DNA from: Montifringilla adamsi
Lineage: Eukaryota; Chordata; Aves; Passeriformes; Passeridae
NCBI GenBank assembly: GCA_017590115.1
Contig: JAGGNK010015447.1
Coordinates: forward strand, 2,339,075 to 2,403,074
Direction of reading: 5' to 3'
DNA: 64,000 bases
Shown: one piece after another, positions 34,310 to 46,310 of the stretch
How the letters are laid out: each line of letters opens with the position of its first letter
How positions within the stretch are numbered: the first letter of the stretch is position 1
Notes under the pieces: model-generated
What the model saw: the letters and a program-made list of their open reading frames with translations, nothing else
Database searches by the model: none
What the model was told of the DNA's origin: nothing
Translations under genes and position numbers: made by a program

Positions 34310-34400
34310 AGCTCATGGAATAGTTTTGTTAAGGACCTTAAAGATCATCCAGTCCAACCCCCTGCCACGGGCAGGGAACCTCCCACTAGGCCAGGTTAAT
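34310..34400 (+). mobile_element. CR1-type LINE 3' end
   Basis: 'aggaccttaaagatcatcca' followed by 'gtccaaccccctgccacggg' and 'cctcccactaggcc' is the characteristic CR1 3' region of birds. It is followed by an AT-rich stretch (about 34400-34560). Confidence 0.8.
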
Positions 34401-34689
34401 AACAAATAATAACATAATAATATAATAGCAAAATAATACATTAATATATCGACATATTAAAGTAATATTAGTAACATATTAATATTGCTGTACAATGAGA
34501 GTAATATATTAATATGGCAATATAATATTAACAAAATATTAATATAAAGTTTGGCACAAGCGACACCTTAAAATTCATTGCCCCCCAGCCCTTCCAGCTC
34601 CTAAATCCATCCCGAAATTAAAACACCAGGAAAATTTCAGGTTAAAAAGTTCCAGAGGATGTGCCACCCCCGACCCCCCCATCCCTCAC

Positions 34690-35130
34690 CACACACTAGA
34701 CCCCCAAAAAGTTTCTTCTGGGACTGATCCTGAGGCTGCAGCCTCCCCCCACCGCCACCGCACGCCGAAGGTAAAATAGAGCCCAAGATCTATCAAAATA
34801 TTTTTGACGGCTGGAAAAAGCCTTTTCCTGGACATTTTCCTGCCTGCGAAGGAAAACTCGAGCAGACCGTGCAGCGCTCCGGGTTCGGCAGAGTTGGAGC
34901 AGCAGGTTCGGTGTCCGGTGCCGTGTCCGGCGCCACGGCCACCGGGAGCTCGGCGCCAGCTCCCGAATTTGCCCCGGGATCCGCCGGAGTCTCTGAGCTT
35001 TCCACCACCCCCAAACTTCCCGCGGCTCCTCTTTGTGAGCCGCGGCCGCCGGAGCATGGACGAGCCCGGCGGGATCCATTCACCGCCATCTCCTCCTCCT
35101 CCTCCACTTCGGGGTCCCCCCCCTTCCCTT
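34690..35130 (-). promoter_or_regulatory. GALNT6: CpG-rich region, possible GALNT6 promoter/first exon
   Basis: GC- and CpG-rich segment about 0.7-1.1 kb upstream of the GALNT6 start codon. The 5'UTR of the coding exon begins at an acceptor near 34160, so an upstream noncoding exon is expected; the exact site is not identifiable by eye. Confidence 0.3.
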
Positions 35131-36240
35131 GATTCCTTTTTCCCCTTTTCTTTTCATTCTCTTGAGAAAGGGGCGGGGAAGGGCACCTGCCACAACTTCA
35201 AGGGCGAGGAAGTTTGGGCTGGGGAGGAGGAGGAGGGTCCCGGGGTCCCCGCTTTGAGCGCCGCGGGATCAAAGCTGGACCACGCTTCACTGCCAAGAGC
35301 GCCCGGCCTCATCCAGCAGAAAAGCAGAATCGGGGAAAAAACATCAATCCCCCGGGGTTCCCTGCCATTCCCTCGGAATTTCTGCCCGAAGCTGAGCCAA
35401 GGTGCCCCCGCTCCGCTCGTGCCCCCGACCCGAGGTTTTCATTGCACGGCGCTGCCGTACAACAAGGGGGAGGGAAAAGAAACGGATTTTGGTGAAAAAA
35501 AACCCAAACATTTCCATCAACCCAAACACTCCCTGAGTTTCCTTCCTGCTACGTTGCTAATGAAGCTCGTTAGGTGTCGGTGCTAATTAACCCCAGAGGG
35601 ACAATCAGGTGTGCGGGGAGGGGTGACATGTTGTGCACAACAAGAGCTGCATCTCCCAGGGGGCCTCAATCTCTTCCCAAAAAGGGGCCAAAAAGCCAAA
35701 TACAAATAAAAAATCCCCCTCCAAAAGACTGGGGTGGATTTGGCATAGAGCTCCAGTGTGAGCTCCTGGTGCACCTGCGCTCTCTGCTACCTGCCCTGCG
35801 AACTCCCAGGTGGATTCTGCTCCATCCCATCCAGCCCATCCCGAAAATCCCGTGTTGCCACGGGGCTGGCCCTGCGCCCTGAAAAACATCAACATGACCT
35901 AAGGGAACATACTGGGGTCGGAAAAGAGGGAAAAGGGGGTTCGGTGGGAATTCCAGGAGCATACCTCGTGATGTGAGAGGGAGGGAGGGAGGGATGGTGG
36001 GAAAAGGCAGAAACAGAGATACATTCGTGGAGGAAAAAAAGGAAAATAAATAAAATACAAGTGAATTGACACCGACACTGCCGCAGGTGAGGTGGCCACC
36101 GGCTCCACGTGGCAGCGAGCCACGATGACACCGGGAGGGGCAGGGACTGGGAAGTGGGGCACAGCGGGAGTGCTCCCGGCGGGATTCAGTTCCAGTGTGA
36201 GGAACTGGATGTGCTGGGGAGGGCGAGGGCTGGGAGCTCA
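35131..36240. other. Intergenic, no gene recognised
   Basis: Sequence between GALNT6 and the TANK-like gene. It has a short 'gggagggagggaggga' tract near 35980. I could not support an exon. Confidence 0.35.
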
Positions 36241-36479
36241 CAGGTGTCAGGATCCTGTCAGGCTCCCCTGGTCCAGGTGGGGCGAGCCCAGGGGGTCCTG
36301 GAGCCGCTCCCGGGGTGTGGGATGGCAGCGCCCGGAGATGGGGGATGTGTGAGGGTCTCTGCCCCGCCCCGTGGGGGTGATGGGGGCCGGGTCCTCCCAG
36401 TGCCCTGCCCAGAACGGCGACAGCCCCGGGAGCCGCTGGGCTGCTCTGTCCGGACGCCCCGCCCCGGGGGGGCTCCATC

Positions 36480-36890
36480 CCAGGACCACCTGAACCCCCT
36501 TGCACGGAGGGGTCTCTGCACCGGGACCCCCGAGGACCCAACGCCCCCTCACCAGGACCACCCTGCTCCCCCTTCCCCCGGGCCGAGGGCTCCTCACCGG
36601 GAGCCTCCCGTCTCTCTTACCGTGGTGGGGGGCTCCGCACCGGGACCACCGGGATCCCTGGACCCCTCCCCCGAGGCAAAGACTTCACGCCAGGACCCCA
36701 GAACCCCTTACCGCAGAGAGGGGCGCCGCACCACGACCCCCGGGACCACCGGACCGCCTTTCCCTGGGGCGAGGGCTGCCCACCGGTGACCCCGAGACCC
36801 CCTTCCCCGGCAAGAGCGCGGCACTGGGACCGCCAGACCCCCTTAGAGCAGAGAGGGGCTCAGCAACGGGACCCCCGTCCCGTCCCCTCC
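36480..36890. repeat. Degenerate 'caccgggacccccgag' repeats
   Basis: Imperfect units of about 55-65 bp with 'accgggacc', 'cccccgaggac' and 'ccccttaccgcagagagg'-like segments. Very GC-rich. Confidence 0.6.
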
Positions 36891-36989
36891 CCTCTCACCG
36901 GCTCCACAGCGGCTGCGGGGCCGCAGGTGCGTCCGGGTGGGGCGGGGCCACCTGAGCTACCTGTGCCCGCCTCCGGGGCAGGTGCACGG

Positions 36990-37075
36990 GCGGGGCTGCC
37001 GCGGTCCTAAAGCCGCCCCGACCGGGAAAACGCCGGGTCCTAAAGCCGCCCCGACCGGGAAAAACGCCGGGTCCT
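36990..37075. repeat. Short tandem repeat 'cgggtcctaaagccgccccg'
   Basis: Two to three copies of a ~37-bp unit ('cctaaagccgccccgaccgg'). Confidence 0.8.
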
Positions 37076-37139
37076 GGAGGTGCCCACCCATCCCGGGAAT
37101 TGCGCCCGATCCTGGAGCCACTGGCCGGCCCAGCGCCTG

Positions 37140-37440
37140 AAATGGGGGTGCTGTGCTGGGACCAGTAAGGGACTGACACTGGGGACACTGGGAGCTGTAA
37201 GGGACTGACACTGGGGACACTGGGACCCGCAGGGTAGGACCCCAAGTGTACTGGGACCAATAAATGACTGGCACTGGGGACACTGGGACCCGCAGGGTAG
37301 GACCCCACGTGTACTGGGACCAGTAAGGGACTGGCACTGGGCACACTGGGGGCCGCAGGGGTTTATGGAGGTGCCAAGGTCATGGCTCTAGGTGTGCTGG
37401 GACCAGTAAGCGCCTGGCACTGGGCGCGCTGGGAGAAGCA
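37140..37440. repeat. ~60-bp minisatellite
   Basis: About five copies of a unit containing 'gggactgacactggggacac' and 'gcagggtaggaccccaagtg'. Confidence 0.85.
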
Positions 37441-37879
37441 GGATGGCCACGGGAAAAGCCCCGGGGGGACGGGCCCGGGCGGACTCCAACACCCAGCCAA
37501 GGATTTTCCTTTGGCTCCGGCGCTGCGCGGAGGATTTGGGAGATTTGAGCTGGAGCAGAGCGAGGATTAATCGGGATTATTGGGATATTAGCTGGAATAT
37601 TAACTGGTTTACAGGGCATGAGGTCTCCGGGGCACAAACACCCCTCAGCCCCAGATTAAAGGGCTAATTAGCTGGAATAAGTTATGAGGGGAAACTGAGG
37701 CACCGACTGGAGCCAACCCTCGGTCCCCACGAGACCTTCGGGGCCTCCATCGCCCTCCCCGGGGCTTTTCCGAGTTCTCTTCGAAGCCGTCGCTCTCTCC
37801 CCTTTCGTTTCCTGCTTCGGAGGTTTTGCTCTTCGCTCAAAACCCGAAAGGGAAATTCCCACCCCCAAATTTGCTGCTG

Positions 37880-37957
37880 CTCGACTTTCAGGACCCGCCG
37901 CTCTCAGCTCGGCGTCACCGCGGCCACCGGGCAGGGCCAGGACGGTTCCCTCCACGG
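37880..37957 (+). other. Possible noncoding first exon of the TANK-like gene
   Basis: CpG-rich sequence ending in a strong donor (CCTCCACG|GTAAGTC near 37957) on the plus strand, 1.5 kb upstream of the first recognised TANK-like coding exon. It is speculative; no transcript evidence is available. Confidence 0.2.
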
Positions 37958-37999
37958 TAAGTCACTTTTGGGGGAAAGAGAAGGGTTTTGGGGTCCACG

Positions 38000-39400
38000 C
38001 CGGGCTGGGCCGTGGGGATGGGATTTTGGGTGCCCCGTCTCCCCCACCCCGCCGGGCTCTGCCCGTCGGCGCCGCTCTGCCAACCCCGCAAACGGGAGTT
38101 CTGTGCTCCCAAATTGCTGCTTTTAATTGCAGTTTGGGAGAGGAGAAGTTTTTTTGGGACATAAAAATCTCCTGCAGGTTTGTCCCGGTGGCACCAGTCT
38201 GGGGGAAATGAGGAGTCGAGACCCGAGGAACCCTGGCAGGGCTGGGATGAAATCCACAACAAAATCTTCCCAGGCTTGTTAGGGAGTGGCGGCTCGGTGT
38301 CACACTCCAATTAATAATTAATTGGCGTCTTTATAGACAACTCTCAGGCAAAACAAAACTTGAATTAGAGGTGGAGTTGGCTGCCTTGTGGGGGGGGTGA
38401 AAAATGTTTACTTTGAAGGTTTTCAGGAGCAGAAGAAGCCAAAGAGCCAAAATTGGGGTGAGGGTCCCCCTCGGTGCGGGGCGAGCACCGCGATTCCCTG
38501 CGCTGGGAGCAAACCTTACCATCGCCTCTGAGGTTTTCCTCGCTCCAAGTGCATTTCCTTCGGGATTTCTGCCCTTCAACCCTCCCGGGGAATCCACAGC
38601 GCCGGAGGCGGCTCCATCCAACCCTCCAGCCAAACCCCTAATTTGAGCCAGAACTTAAATTTAACGCCGAGCTGAAACTTGCGGCGCTGAGCGGCAGCAA
38701 ACCTGGAGGAGCTGACAGGAAACCAGGCTGATTTGCATATTCATGTTTTCAAATCCCCTTTGCAGATTTGTGCTCAGCTTTGGGTTTATTTATTATCTTT
38801 TCGCCCGGTAATAATTGGTGCAAGATGGGAAAACTGGGAAGTTTAATCCGTAATACAGCTGTTAAAGAGGGGACAAATGTGGGGAACGCGATTTTCCTCC
38901 ATAATGCCAACATTTGGTTAATTGATGCTGGGTGGTGCTTCCGGGGGTATTTTTGGGAGGAGAAGGGGCTGAGCAGCTCAAAAAAGGGAATTGTGTCCCC
39001 ACCCCTGGACATCATTCCTTGGATGGGTTTGTTTTTAGGAGTTTTTGCTCTCATGCCCCAAAAATCGATCCTTTGGTACTGACTTGGAAATACAACTTTT
39101 TCCAGGCAGATTTTTTTTTTTACTAAACGGGAATTTTGTGTTGTTTGGAGCTCGTGGAAGATGTGGGGGAGAGGTGGAAAAGCCCAGCTCGGCTCCTCTT
39201 AGGAAGAACCTCTTCCTTTTTCTTTTTTTTTTTTTTTCTTCCTAAATTATGACAGAACTGGGAATGCTTCTCCCTGTGCAGTCCCACACCTGCAGCACCT
39301 GACCCTCCCCATCCCACCAGCTCGGGATGACCCTGGCAGCTCCTCCTGCCCTTGGATAACACCAGTTACCAGCGGATGATTATTAATGTGATTATTATTG
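38000..39400. other. Unique sequence upstream of the TANK-like gene
   Basis: Moderate-GC DNA without recognised repeats except T runs near 39110 and 39222. It contains an octamer-like ATTTGCATATTCATG at about 38732-38746, similar to the motif near 870. Confidence 0.35.
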
Positions 39401-39446
39401 CTGTTACCAGGTGCTCGCTCCCTCTCCTCCCTCCTGCCCCGGTGTG

Positions 39447-42357
39447 ATGGAGATGGAGGAGGTGTTCCTGCAGCTCTGGGCGGAGGTGGCCAGGCTGCAG
39501 GAGCTGTGCTCGGAGCAGGGGAGGCTCCTCCAGAGGCTGAGGGCCAGGAAGGGACCAGTCCTGGGTGAGTGGGACCTGCAGAGTCCCCGGACTGCACGTT
39601 TGGGTCACTCCCATCTTGTCCTGGCAGGGTCAGGGTCATTCCCACCTTGGTCCTGGCTGGGTCAGGATCATCCCCACCTTGGTCCTGGCAGGGTCAGGGT
39701 CATTCCCACCTTGGTCTTGGCTGGGTCACTCCCACCTTGGTCCTGGCAGGGTCATTCCCACCTTTATCCTGCAGGGTTACTCTCACCCTGGTCCTGGCTG
39801 GGTCATTCCCACCTTGGTCCTAACAGGGTCATTCCCTCCTTGGTCCTGGCAGAGTCATGCCCACTTTTAGCCTGCAGGGTCACTCTCACCTTGGTCCTGG
39901 CAGGGTCGTTCCCACCTTGGTCCTGGCAGGGTCACTCCCACCTTTATCCTGCAGGGTCATTCCCTCCTTGGTCCTGGCAGAGTCATGCCCACCTTTATCC
40001 TGCAGGGTCACTCTCACCCTGGTCCTGGCAGGGTCACTCCCACCTTGGTCCTGGCAGGGGCAGGATCATTCCCACCCTGGTCCTGGCAGGGTCGTTCCCA
40101 CCTTGGTCCCGGTGCCCTCAGCAGTTCCTCTGGTGGGGTGAAGGGGCTTGGAGCGGGTGGGTGCCCTGAGCCCATCGTGGCTTTGGGTGCTGCTGCTCAG
40201 GAATGCTCCTGGTCCTGGGAGCATCACCTGGAGGGGGTGGGAGCAGGACTGGGGAGGATCTACAGCCCAGAAAACACCCAGGAACCCTCTGGTTTTCCAA
40301 GGATTCCCCCTCTCCTCTCTCCCCAAACACTCGCAGCACCCCCACGGGGTCTGGCACCATTTCCCCAACCCTAAAATGGGAATTTTGTGGCCAGGAGGGA
40401 TCAGTTTGGACAAGGCTGTGCTGGGAAAATGCAGCCTCCCTGCCTTGGGGCTCCCTCCTCTCCACCCATGTCCTTCCAGGACTTAAACCAAAGCCCTTCC
40501 TGGGAATAACCTGGAGTTTGGGGACACGGGGATGTCCTGGTCTCCTGAGGGAGATGATGGTTCCCCACCTCTCACCCTCCTTGGGTGTCCTCAGTGTCCT
40601 TCCTCTGGTGGCCCAGGCTCCAGAGGGGACAGGTGAGCTCTGCCAGCCCAGGGGTTCCCCAAGCCCAACGGGAAACAGAGCAATGGAAAGAGAAAAAAAA
40701 ACCCTTTTGAATTCCCAGGAATGACCCCTGTGCCTCCCTCTCTCCCAAAGACATCCCGGTGTCGCTGCCTGTCCAGTGCACGGAGGACGTGGGGACAGGG
40801 GACGGACAAAGGCCACCTGAGAGCCGCCAAAACCACCCAGGAGCTCTGACACCCTCCATATCCCACCTGGAGGGCTCTGCTTGTCCCATGGGACAGCCCC
40901 GAGCCACCAGCAGGCTGTCCCCGAGCCCCGGGCACGGCGCCGGGGCCGCAGGAGCCGCAGGGGCTGCAGGAGCCGCAGGGGCTGCAGGAGCTGCAGGAGC
41001 TGCAGGGGCTGCAGGAGCTGCAGGAGCCGCAGCTCTGGGCAGCAGCGAGGGGCAGGAAGGAGAAGTGCCCACCCGGAGGAGAACCTGGATCCTCCCCGTG
41101 CCCTGGGAAGGAGGGAGAGCTCCCTGCAGCCCTCGGGAGCTGGAGACACTCAATCCAGGGGCTGGGGAATCCTTCCCAAATCTTCTGGATCTCTACGAAG
41201 CCCCGGACGTGCTGGAGAGGGAAGAGGCTCCCGGGGATGTGGCTCTGGTGGAGATCCGAGGGCCGCTGAAGGTAAGGGGGAGGCTGGGGAGAATTCAGTC
41301 CATGGCATCAGGGACACTTCAGCCTCCTCTCCATCAGCCCTGGACACACGGGAAGTGTGCCAGAGTGATTATTTCCTTTAAAAGGATTATTTCCTTTAAA
41401 AGTCTCTGGGCACCCAATTTTCTGGTTCCTAGGGGAAAACCCCTGAGATCCGGCTGTCCAGCCAGGACATCCCTGCCCTGATCCTCACGGAGGCTTTGAG
41501 GATCCCTTGGAGGAGTCAGCTGGGGAAAAGTTCTCTCAACCTCCTTTGAATCTTCCAATTAAACTGCTCTGAAATAGTTCCTTTATTCTCTCTGATCCCC
41601 ACACCCCAAAACACATTTCCAAATCATTCCAAATGATTCCTCTCATTCTGGAAGGATTTCTACAGACCTCCCTGAGCTCTGGCCCCTCAGGCCTCCTGCT
41701 GAACCTTCATCCCAGTCCTGGCCTTCCCACCCAGCGTCCCTGGGATGCCAAACCCATTTTCTTTCATTTCTTTTCCTAAATGAAACCCTTAACAATTCTT
41801 TAATGGCTTCAGGGGCTGGGTATTCCTGGAGATAACTCTGATGTTGGGCTGTACTTGGGAGGGAGTTTTTGAAGGAGAAGGGGGAAGTGGGGCTGTGTCT
41901 TTTTGGGGCCCCATCAGCGCTCAGATGACAATGGCACAGGGACAGGTAACAAATGTGCACCAGTTTGCTGCTCAAAGCCAGTTTTCCTCCTGGTTTGGCC
42001 CGTGGGAAGCGCTAGGGGAGGCTCGGGGAGCCACACGGACACGGGATTGCCCAGTGGGATTCAGGGAGGATGGGGTGAGGGGCAGCTCGAGCCCCCCCCA
42101 GGCTCCAGCCCAGCCCTTTTTGGGGGCTGGCCCAGGGCACTCCTGCGGGTTTCTCTGTCCCCAAATCCCCCTTTTCCTCGCAGACCTGCTGGACTCCGGG
42201 CTGGGTGCTAGAGGAGGGCAGCGGCCCCAGCGGCGAGGCTGCCCCGGGCTGTGAGCTGTGCCGGGAGATTCCCCCCGCGGAGTGCCTGAGCCACCTGCTG
42301 CTGCACCTGGAGCAGGACTCCTCCTCCCGGTGGGAAAGCCATGGATTTGCACCCTGA
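39447..42357 (+). CDS. TANK-like protein (TRAF family member-associated NF-kB activator paralogue)
   Basis: Proposed adaptor between TRAF proteins and TBK1/IKK-epsilon. Exons: 39447-39564, 40751-41271, 42184-42357 (TGA 42355-42357); phases agree and give 270 residues. Three features occur in the same order as in TANK: an N-terminal helix (about 3-35, VFLQLWAEVARLQELCSEQG) like the TBK1-binding helix FWDLKEEFHKICMLAKAQKD; PVQCTED at 46-52, matching the TRAF-binding PIQCTDK motif (PxQxT); and a C-terminal C2H2-type finger with C236, C239, H250, H254, like TANK's terminal CEFC...H..H finger. A Trp-containing TCWTPG before the finger parallels PIWKPF. The N-terminal coiled coil of TANK was not found, so 5' coding exons may be missing, or the start at 39447 may be true. 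A Gly/Ala repeat lies mid-protein. The gene is not present between GALNT6 and SLC4A8 in human. Confidence 0.6.
39590..40115. repeat. ~24-27-bp minisatellite in TANK-like intron 1
   Basis: About 20 copies of 'ggtcctggcagggtcattcc' with 'caccttggtc' or 'cacctttatcctgc' variants. Confidence 0.93.
40943..41030 (+). repeat. In-frame GCA/GGA/GCT repeat coding Gly-Ala-Ala
   Basis: A nine-base unit (for example 'gcaggagccgcaggggct') repeated about nine times inside exon 2 of the TANK-like gene. It encodes a GAA tripeptide run of roughly 28 residues. The period is a multiple of three, so the frame is kept. Confidence 0.9.
41433..41549 (+). other. Alternative last exon candidate of the TANK-like gene
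   Basis: An AG acceptor at 41431-41432 is followed by an in-frame segment (GKTPEIRLSSQDIPALILTE and onward) with stop TGA at 41547-41549. It would replace the zinc-finger exon and make a protein ending in a different tail. Both this and the 42184 exon join exon 2 in phase 0. It could also be chance. Confidence 0.35.
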
Positions 42358-42359
42358 CC

Positions 42360-43055
42360 CACGGGACAGACTCTGGCATTTCCCATTTCTACAGGACAGA
42401 CTCAGGGCATTTCCATGGAACAGACTCTGGCATTTCCAGGGACAGACTCTGGCATTTCCCATTTCTACGGGACAGACTCAGGGCATTTCCATGGAACAGA
42501 CTCTGGCATTTCCAGGGACAGACTCTGGATTTCCCATTTCCATGGACAGACTCTGAACATTTCTGATTTCCATGGACAAACTCTGGCATTTCCCCTTTCC
42601 ATGGACAGAATCTGGGCATTTCCAGGGACAGACTCTGGCATTTCCATGGACAAATTCTGGCATTTCCCATTCCACGGGACAGACTCTGGCATTTCCCATT
42701 TCCATGGACAAACTCTGGCATTTCCCATTTCCATGGACAGACTCTGGCATTTCCCATTTCCATGGACAGACTCTGGCATTTCCCATTTCCATGGACAGAC
42801 TCTGGCATTTCCCATTTCCATGGAAAGACTCTGGGCATTTCCAGGGACAGACTCTGAATATTTCCCATTTCCATGGACAAACTCTGGATATTTCCCATTT
42901 CCATGGACAGACTCTGAACATTTCCCATTTCCATGGGACAAACTCTGGCATTTCCCATTTCCATGGAAAGACTCTGGGCATTTCCATGGACAGACTCTGG
43001 GCATTTCCACAGGACAGACTCTGGATATTTCCCATTTCCATGGGACATTTCTGAG
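42360..43055. repeat. ~27-bp minisatellite after the TANK-like stop
   Basis: About 25 copies of 'tttccatggacagactctgg' plus 'catttccca', immediately downstream of the stop codon, so probably transcribed as 3'UTR. Open frames on both strands are artefacts. Confidence 0.93.
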
Positions 43056-45590
43056 TTGGACTCGATGGCCTCAGGGGGCTCCTCCAGCCCTGGGGCTTTG
43101 GGCTGATGAGGATTCTGGGATCCTGCTGCTGGTTTGGACTGGGAGCAGGTTCCACATTCCCTGTCCTTCTCCATGTGGTCCCAGCTTTGGATCACCCCTG
43201 TGGGTTATTGTTCCCTGTGGATATCAAAGCCAATCTCATCCCAGGGTTTGACGGTGTGAGGGGGAGCTGCAACTCCTGGGAAAAGGGAATTCCTCAAAAT
43301 TTGCTTTTGACTGAGTGAAAATGAATCTTCCATAAACAGTTAGGGATGTTTGGGAAGGCACATTGACTTTTTCTGGGAGTTTAAAAGGCTGGGTGGGAGA
43401 ATCTCAAGGTTTTTGGGGTCACTAAGAATTATTTTAATTCATTAACAGGAATTTGAGTGTTTTATAGCATTTCCACCAGTGGAATCCAATGTGTTTCCCA
43501 AAGTGGGGAAACTGAGGCACAAAGCATCAGCTCCAAATCCCTCTTTTCTTTTGGAAAAATCTCATCTCAGTCTTTTTTATTTTGCAAGTTTCTCCCAAAG
43601 TGAATTTGGCATCTCCTGTTTGAGGAAACTTGTGTTGAAATGAAGAGCGTCCTCTGATTCCAGGGATGAGGAAGAACTGGGATCTCCAGCTCCACCATCT
43701 CCTCTTTGGCAGCACAGAAAAGCCAGGAGGGAAGTTTCTTCCCCAAAACAGAGCCACATTAATGGATTTACTCGTGACAAACTTCTGGGTGTCCCCAGGA
43801 TCCCTGGAACCATTTCCCAAGACAAATCCCACAACTTCTTCCTTTGCATCAGCAGCTTTGACCTTGGATTCTCCATGCACGTGGATGTTGGAGCTGCTTC
43901 CAGCCCTGGGTAGAACCAGGGCCTTTATTTCACTGAAAATGGGTTTTCTCAGGGTTTTCTTGGGATTTTCTCAGGATTTTCTTGGGGTTTCTTGGCATTT
44001 TCTCAGGGTTTTCTCAAGGTTTCCTGGGGATTTTCTCCAGGATTTCTCCACACCACAATCAACTTTCCCACCACCACCTCCTGCTCCAAGTTTTCTCCTG
44101 TGGCTCCTCAAATTAATTGGGATTATTTGATGATTATTTGAGGGTGTTATTCTCTTCTTAGGGGAGAAAACCTAATTTCCCAGGTAAACCCCTGGAAGCT
44201 GCAGCCCCAAAGCTGGAGCAAGGACCCCATCAATTTATTCCCAAGGATTAGAGCTGGCCAGGAGGGAGGGATCCACCCGGGCTCTCCTCGCCCAGGAAAT
44301 GGAATTCCCAAAGCAGGAGCACAGACGGTTTTTATCAGAGCCAAAGCCCCTGGCGTGGGGCTGGTGCAGCTCTGCAATGCTCAAAATGCCGTGGAAAATC
44401 CCCCTGGGAGCCTTTGGGCTGAGCCACGAGGGAATTTTGGGCTGCTGGGACAGCAGCTCCGCCAACCCGGCCTCTCTCGAGGATGTTTTTAGTGGGGGGT
44501 AATTTTTAAATTAATCCCCCCCCCAGGCTGGTCCCCAGGGCCAGCTTCCCTTTTGGATCCAGCCCTCTCCAGGGCAGGACGGTGGCTCTGGCGCTGAAAT
44601 AATTTTAATTGCAGGGTGCTGGTGGGGCCGTGGGTGGGCTGTGGCTGCTGGGGCCAGCCTGGGCTCCAGGTGGGTGGGAGCTGTTTTGGGAAGGGAAGGA
44701 GCTGGATGAGGGCAGGTTCCCGTCAGGAGAAGCTGGAAAATCAGGAGTGGGTGAAGCTGTGCCAGGAGAGCTGGGGGTAAGGGTGCCCCACTCTCGTTCT
44801 CCAGGCAGGGATGGAGATGGTGGTGGTGCTCCTGGGGAGACCACGGCAGCAAAAATGCAGCTGGAAATGGGATTTTGGGTGGAAAATGTTCATTTTTGAG
44901 GGTTTCTAATACGGGGTCTGAGCTGTGGGAGGGGGAAGAGGCTGCCCAGGTGCTGGGGATGTCCTGACACAGAGCCCTGGGCACTAATCTGTGCCCAAAC
45001 AGCCCCAAATTCCAACATCCAACTCCCTTGGGGCCACATTTTCAGAGGAGACAAAAGAAATGAGGGTGGGGCAGGCTGGGATTTCATCCCTCTCACGGGA
45101 GAGCGAGAAAAAAGGGAAATTTCCTGCCCAGGAACAGCATTTCTCTAAGGAAAAACTCTGTGCCTGCTGTGGTTGTCCCAAATCTGGAAACTGCCACTGG
45201 AAATGAGGGATTGGGGGGGGGATCATCTCCCCCCGTCTGCAGCATGAGCCCATCTGTGCCACCAGCGAGGATGGGAAGTCATTAATGCCTCTGTTAATTA
45301 ATAACTGCCCCTCGATTTCATCCCTCGTTAAGGGAAGGGAAATGTTCCGTGATCCTGCTGTGTTTGGACAGGAGCTGCAGGAGGCAGGGACTGGAAAACG
45401 GGGCCAAAAAAAAAAAAGAATTTCAAGGAAGTCAGAGACTTCCAGGTGGTGCTTTGGGAAGAGTTGTAGGTGACAGCTCACCCCCCCTGAATTTCTGAAC
45501 CTTTCCTGCTGGGCCAAGGGGATTTTTGGGGAGCAAAGGGCCGGGTTTGGCCTCAGTGGGGGGAAAAGGGGGGGTGGGAGGTGGTGGAGG
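43056..45590. other. Intergenic region, no gene recognised
   Basis: Non-coding sequence between the TANK-like gene and SLC4A8. A short repeat of 'ggttttcttgggattttctc' lies at about 43950-44045 and an A run near 45407. No plausible exons. Confidence 0.35.
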
Positions 45591-45599
45591 AGGCCAGGA

Positions 45600-46040
45600 G
45601 GGGACATGGGGATGGGGGAGGTTATGGGGTTTGGGGGGTTCCCGAGGGGATGGGATGGAGGGGTCAGGATGGGTCTGGGGAGGTCAGGATGGTGCTGGGG
45701 AGGAACAAGATGGGTCTGGGGGGGTCAGGATGGTGTTGAAGGTGGTGCTGGGGAGGGATGGTGGAGGGGAACCGGGGACGCTGCTGGAGAGGGTCTGGGG
45801 GTCTGAGGGGATTTGGGGGTGACACTGGAGAGGATCTGAGGGGGAGGCTTGAGGGGATCAGGGAACAGAGCTGAAGCAGAGTCGGGGTGATGCTGGGGGC
45901 TCAGGATGATGCTGGGGAGGGTCAGGATGGTGTTGGGGAGGGTCAGGATGATGCTGGGGGGATTCAGGATGATGCTGGAGGGGATCAGAAGGTGCTGGGG
46001 GGGTCAGGAGGTGCAGGGAAGCTGGGGGTGATGCTGGGGG
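45600..46040. repeat. G-rich minisatellite upstream of SLC4A8
   Basis: Imperfect 21-27-bp units such as 'gggtcaggatggtgctgggg', about 15 copies, ending close to the CpG-rich start region of SLC4A8. Confidence 0.88.
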
Positions 46041-46044
46041 GCAG

Positions 46045-46310
46045 CAGGAGGGTCCTGGGGACGTTTCGAAGGCGGAGGGGTCAAAGCCGGGGCGGGGGGC
46101 GCTGGGGGCCGCAGGAAACCCGCCGGGCATCGCCCCTCCCGGCCCTGCCTCCTCCCTCTCCTCCTCCTCCTCCTCCTCCTCCTCCTGCCGCCGGCCTGGG
46201 CGGGGTTTGGCCCCGGCACCGGGCGATGCTGGAGCCGGTGTGAGCGGCACCGGCGCTGCAGCCGGCGGCCCCCCCTGGCCCCCACCCCGGGGGGGTGCCC
46301 GGGCCCAGCC
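46045..46310 (+). promoter_or_regulatory. SLC4A8: CpG-rich region / 5'UTR of SLC4A8
   Basis: GC- and CpG-rich sequence directly upstream of the SLC4A8 start codon, including a (CTC)n tract near 46160-46185. Likely CpG-island promoter or 5'UTR; the exact start site is unknown. Confidence 0.45.

Noticed and set aside
42389..43251. Two overlapping 270-residue frames on opposite strands
   Set aside because: They are translations of the 27-bp minisatellite downstream of the TANK-like stop.
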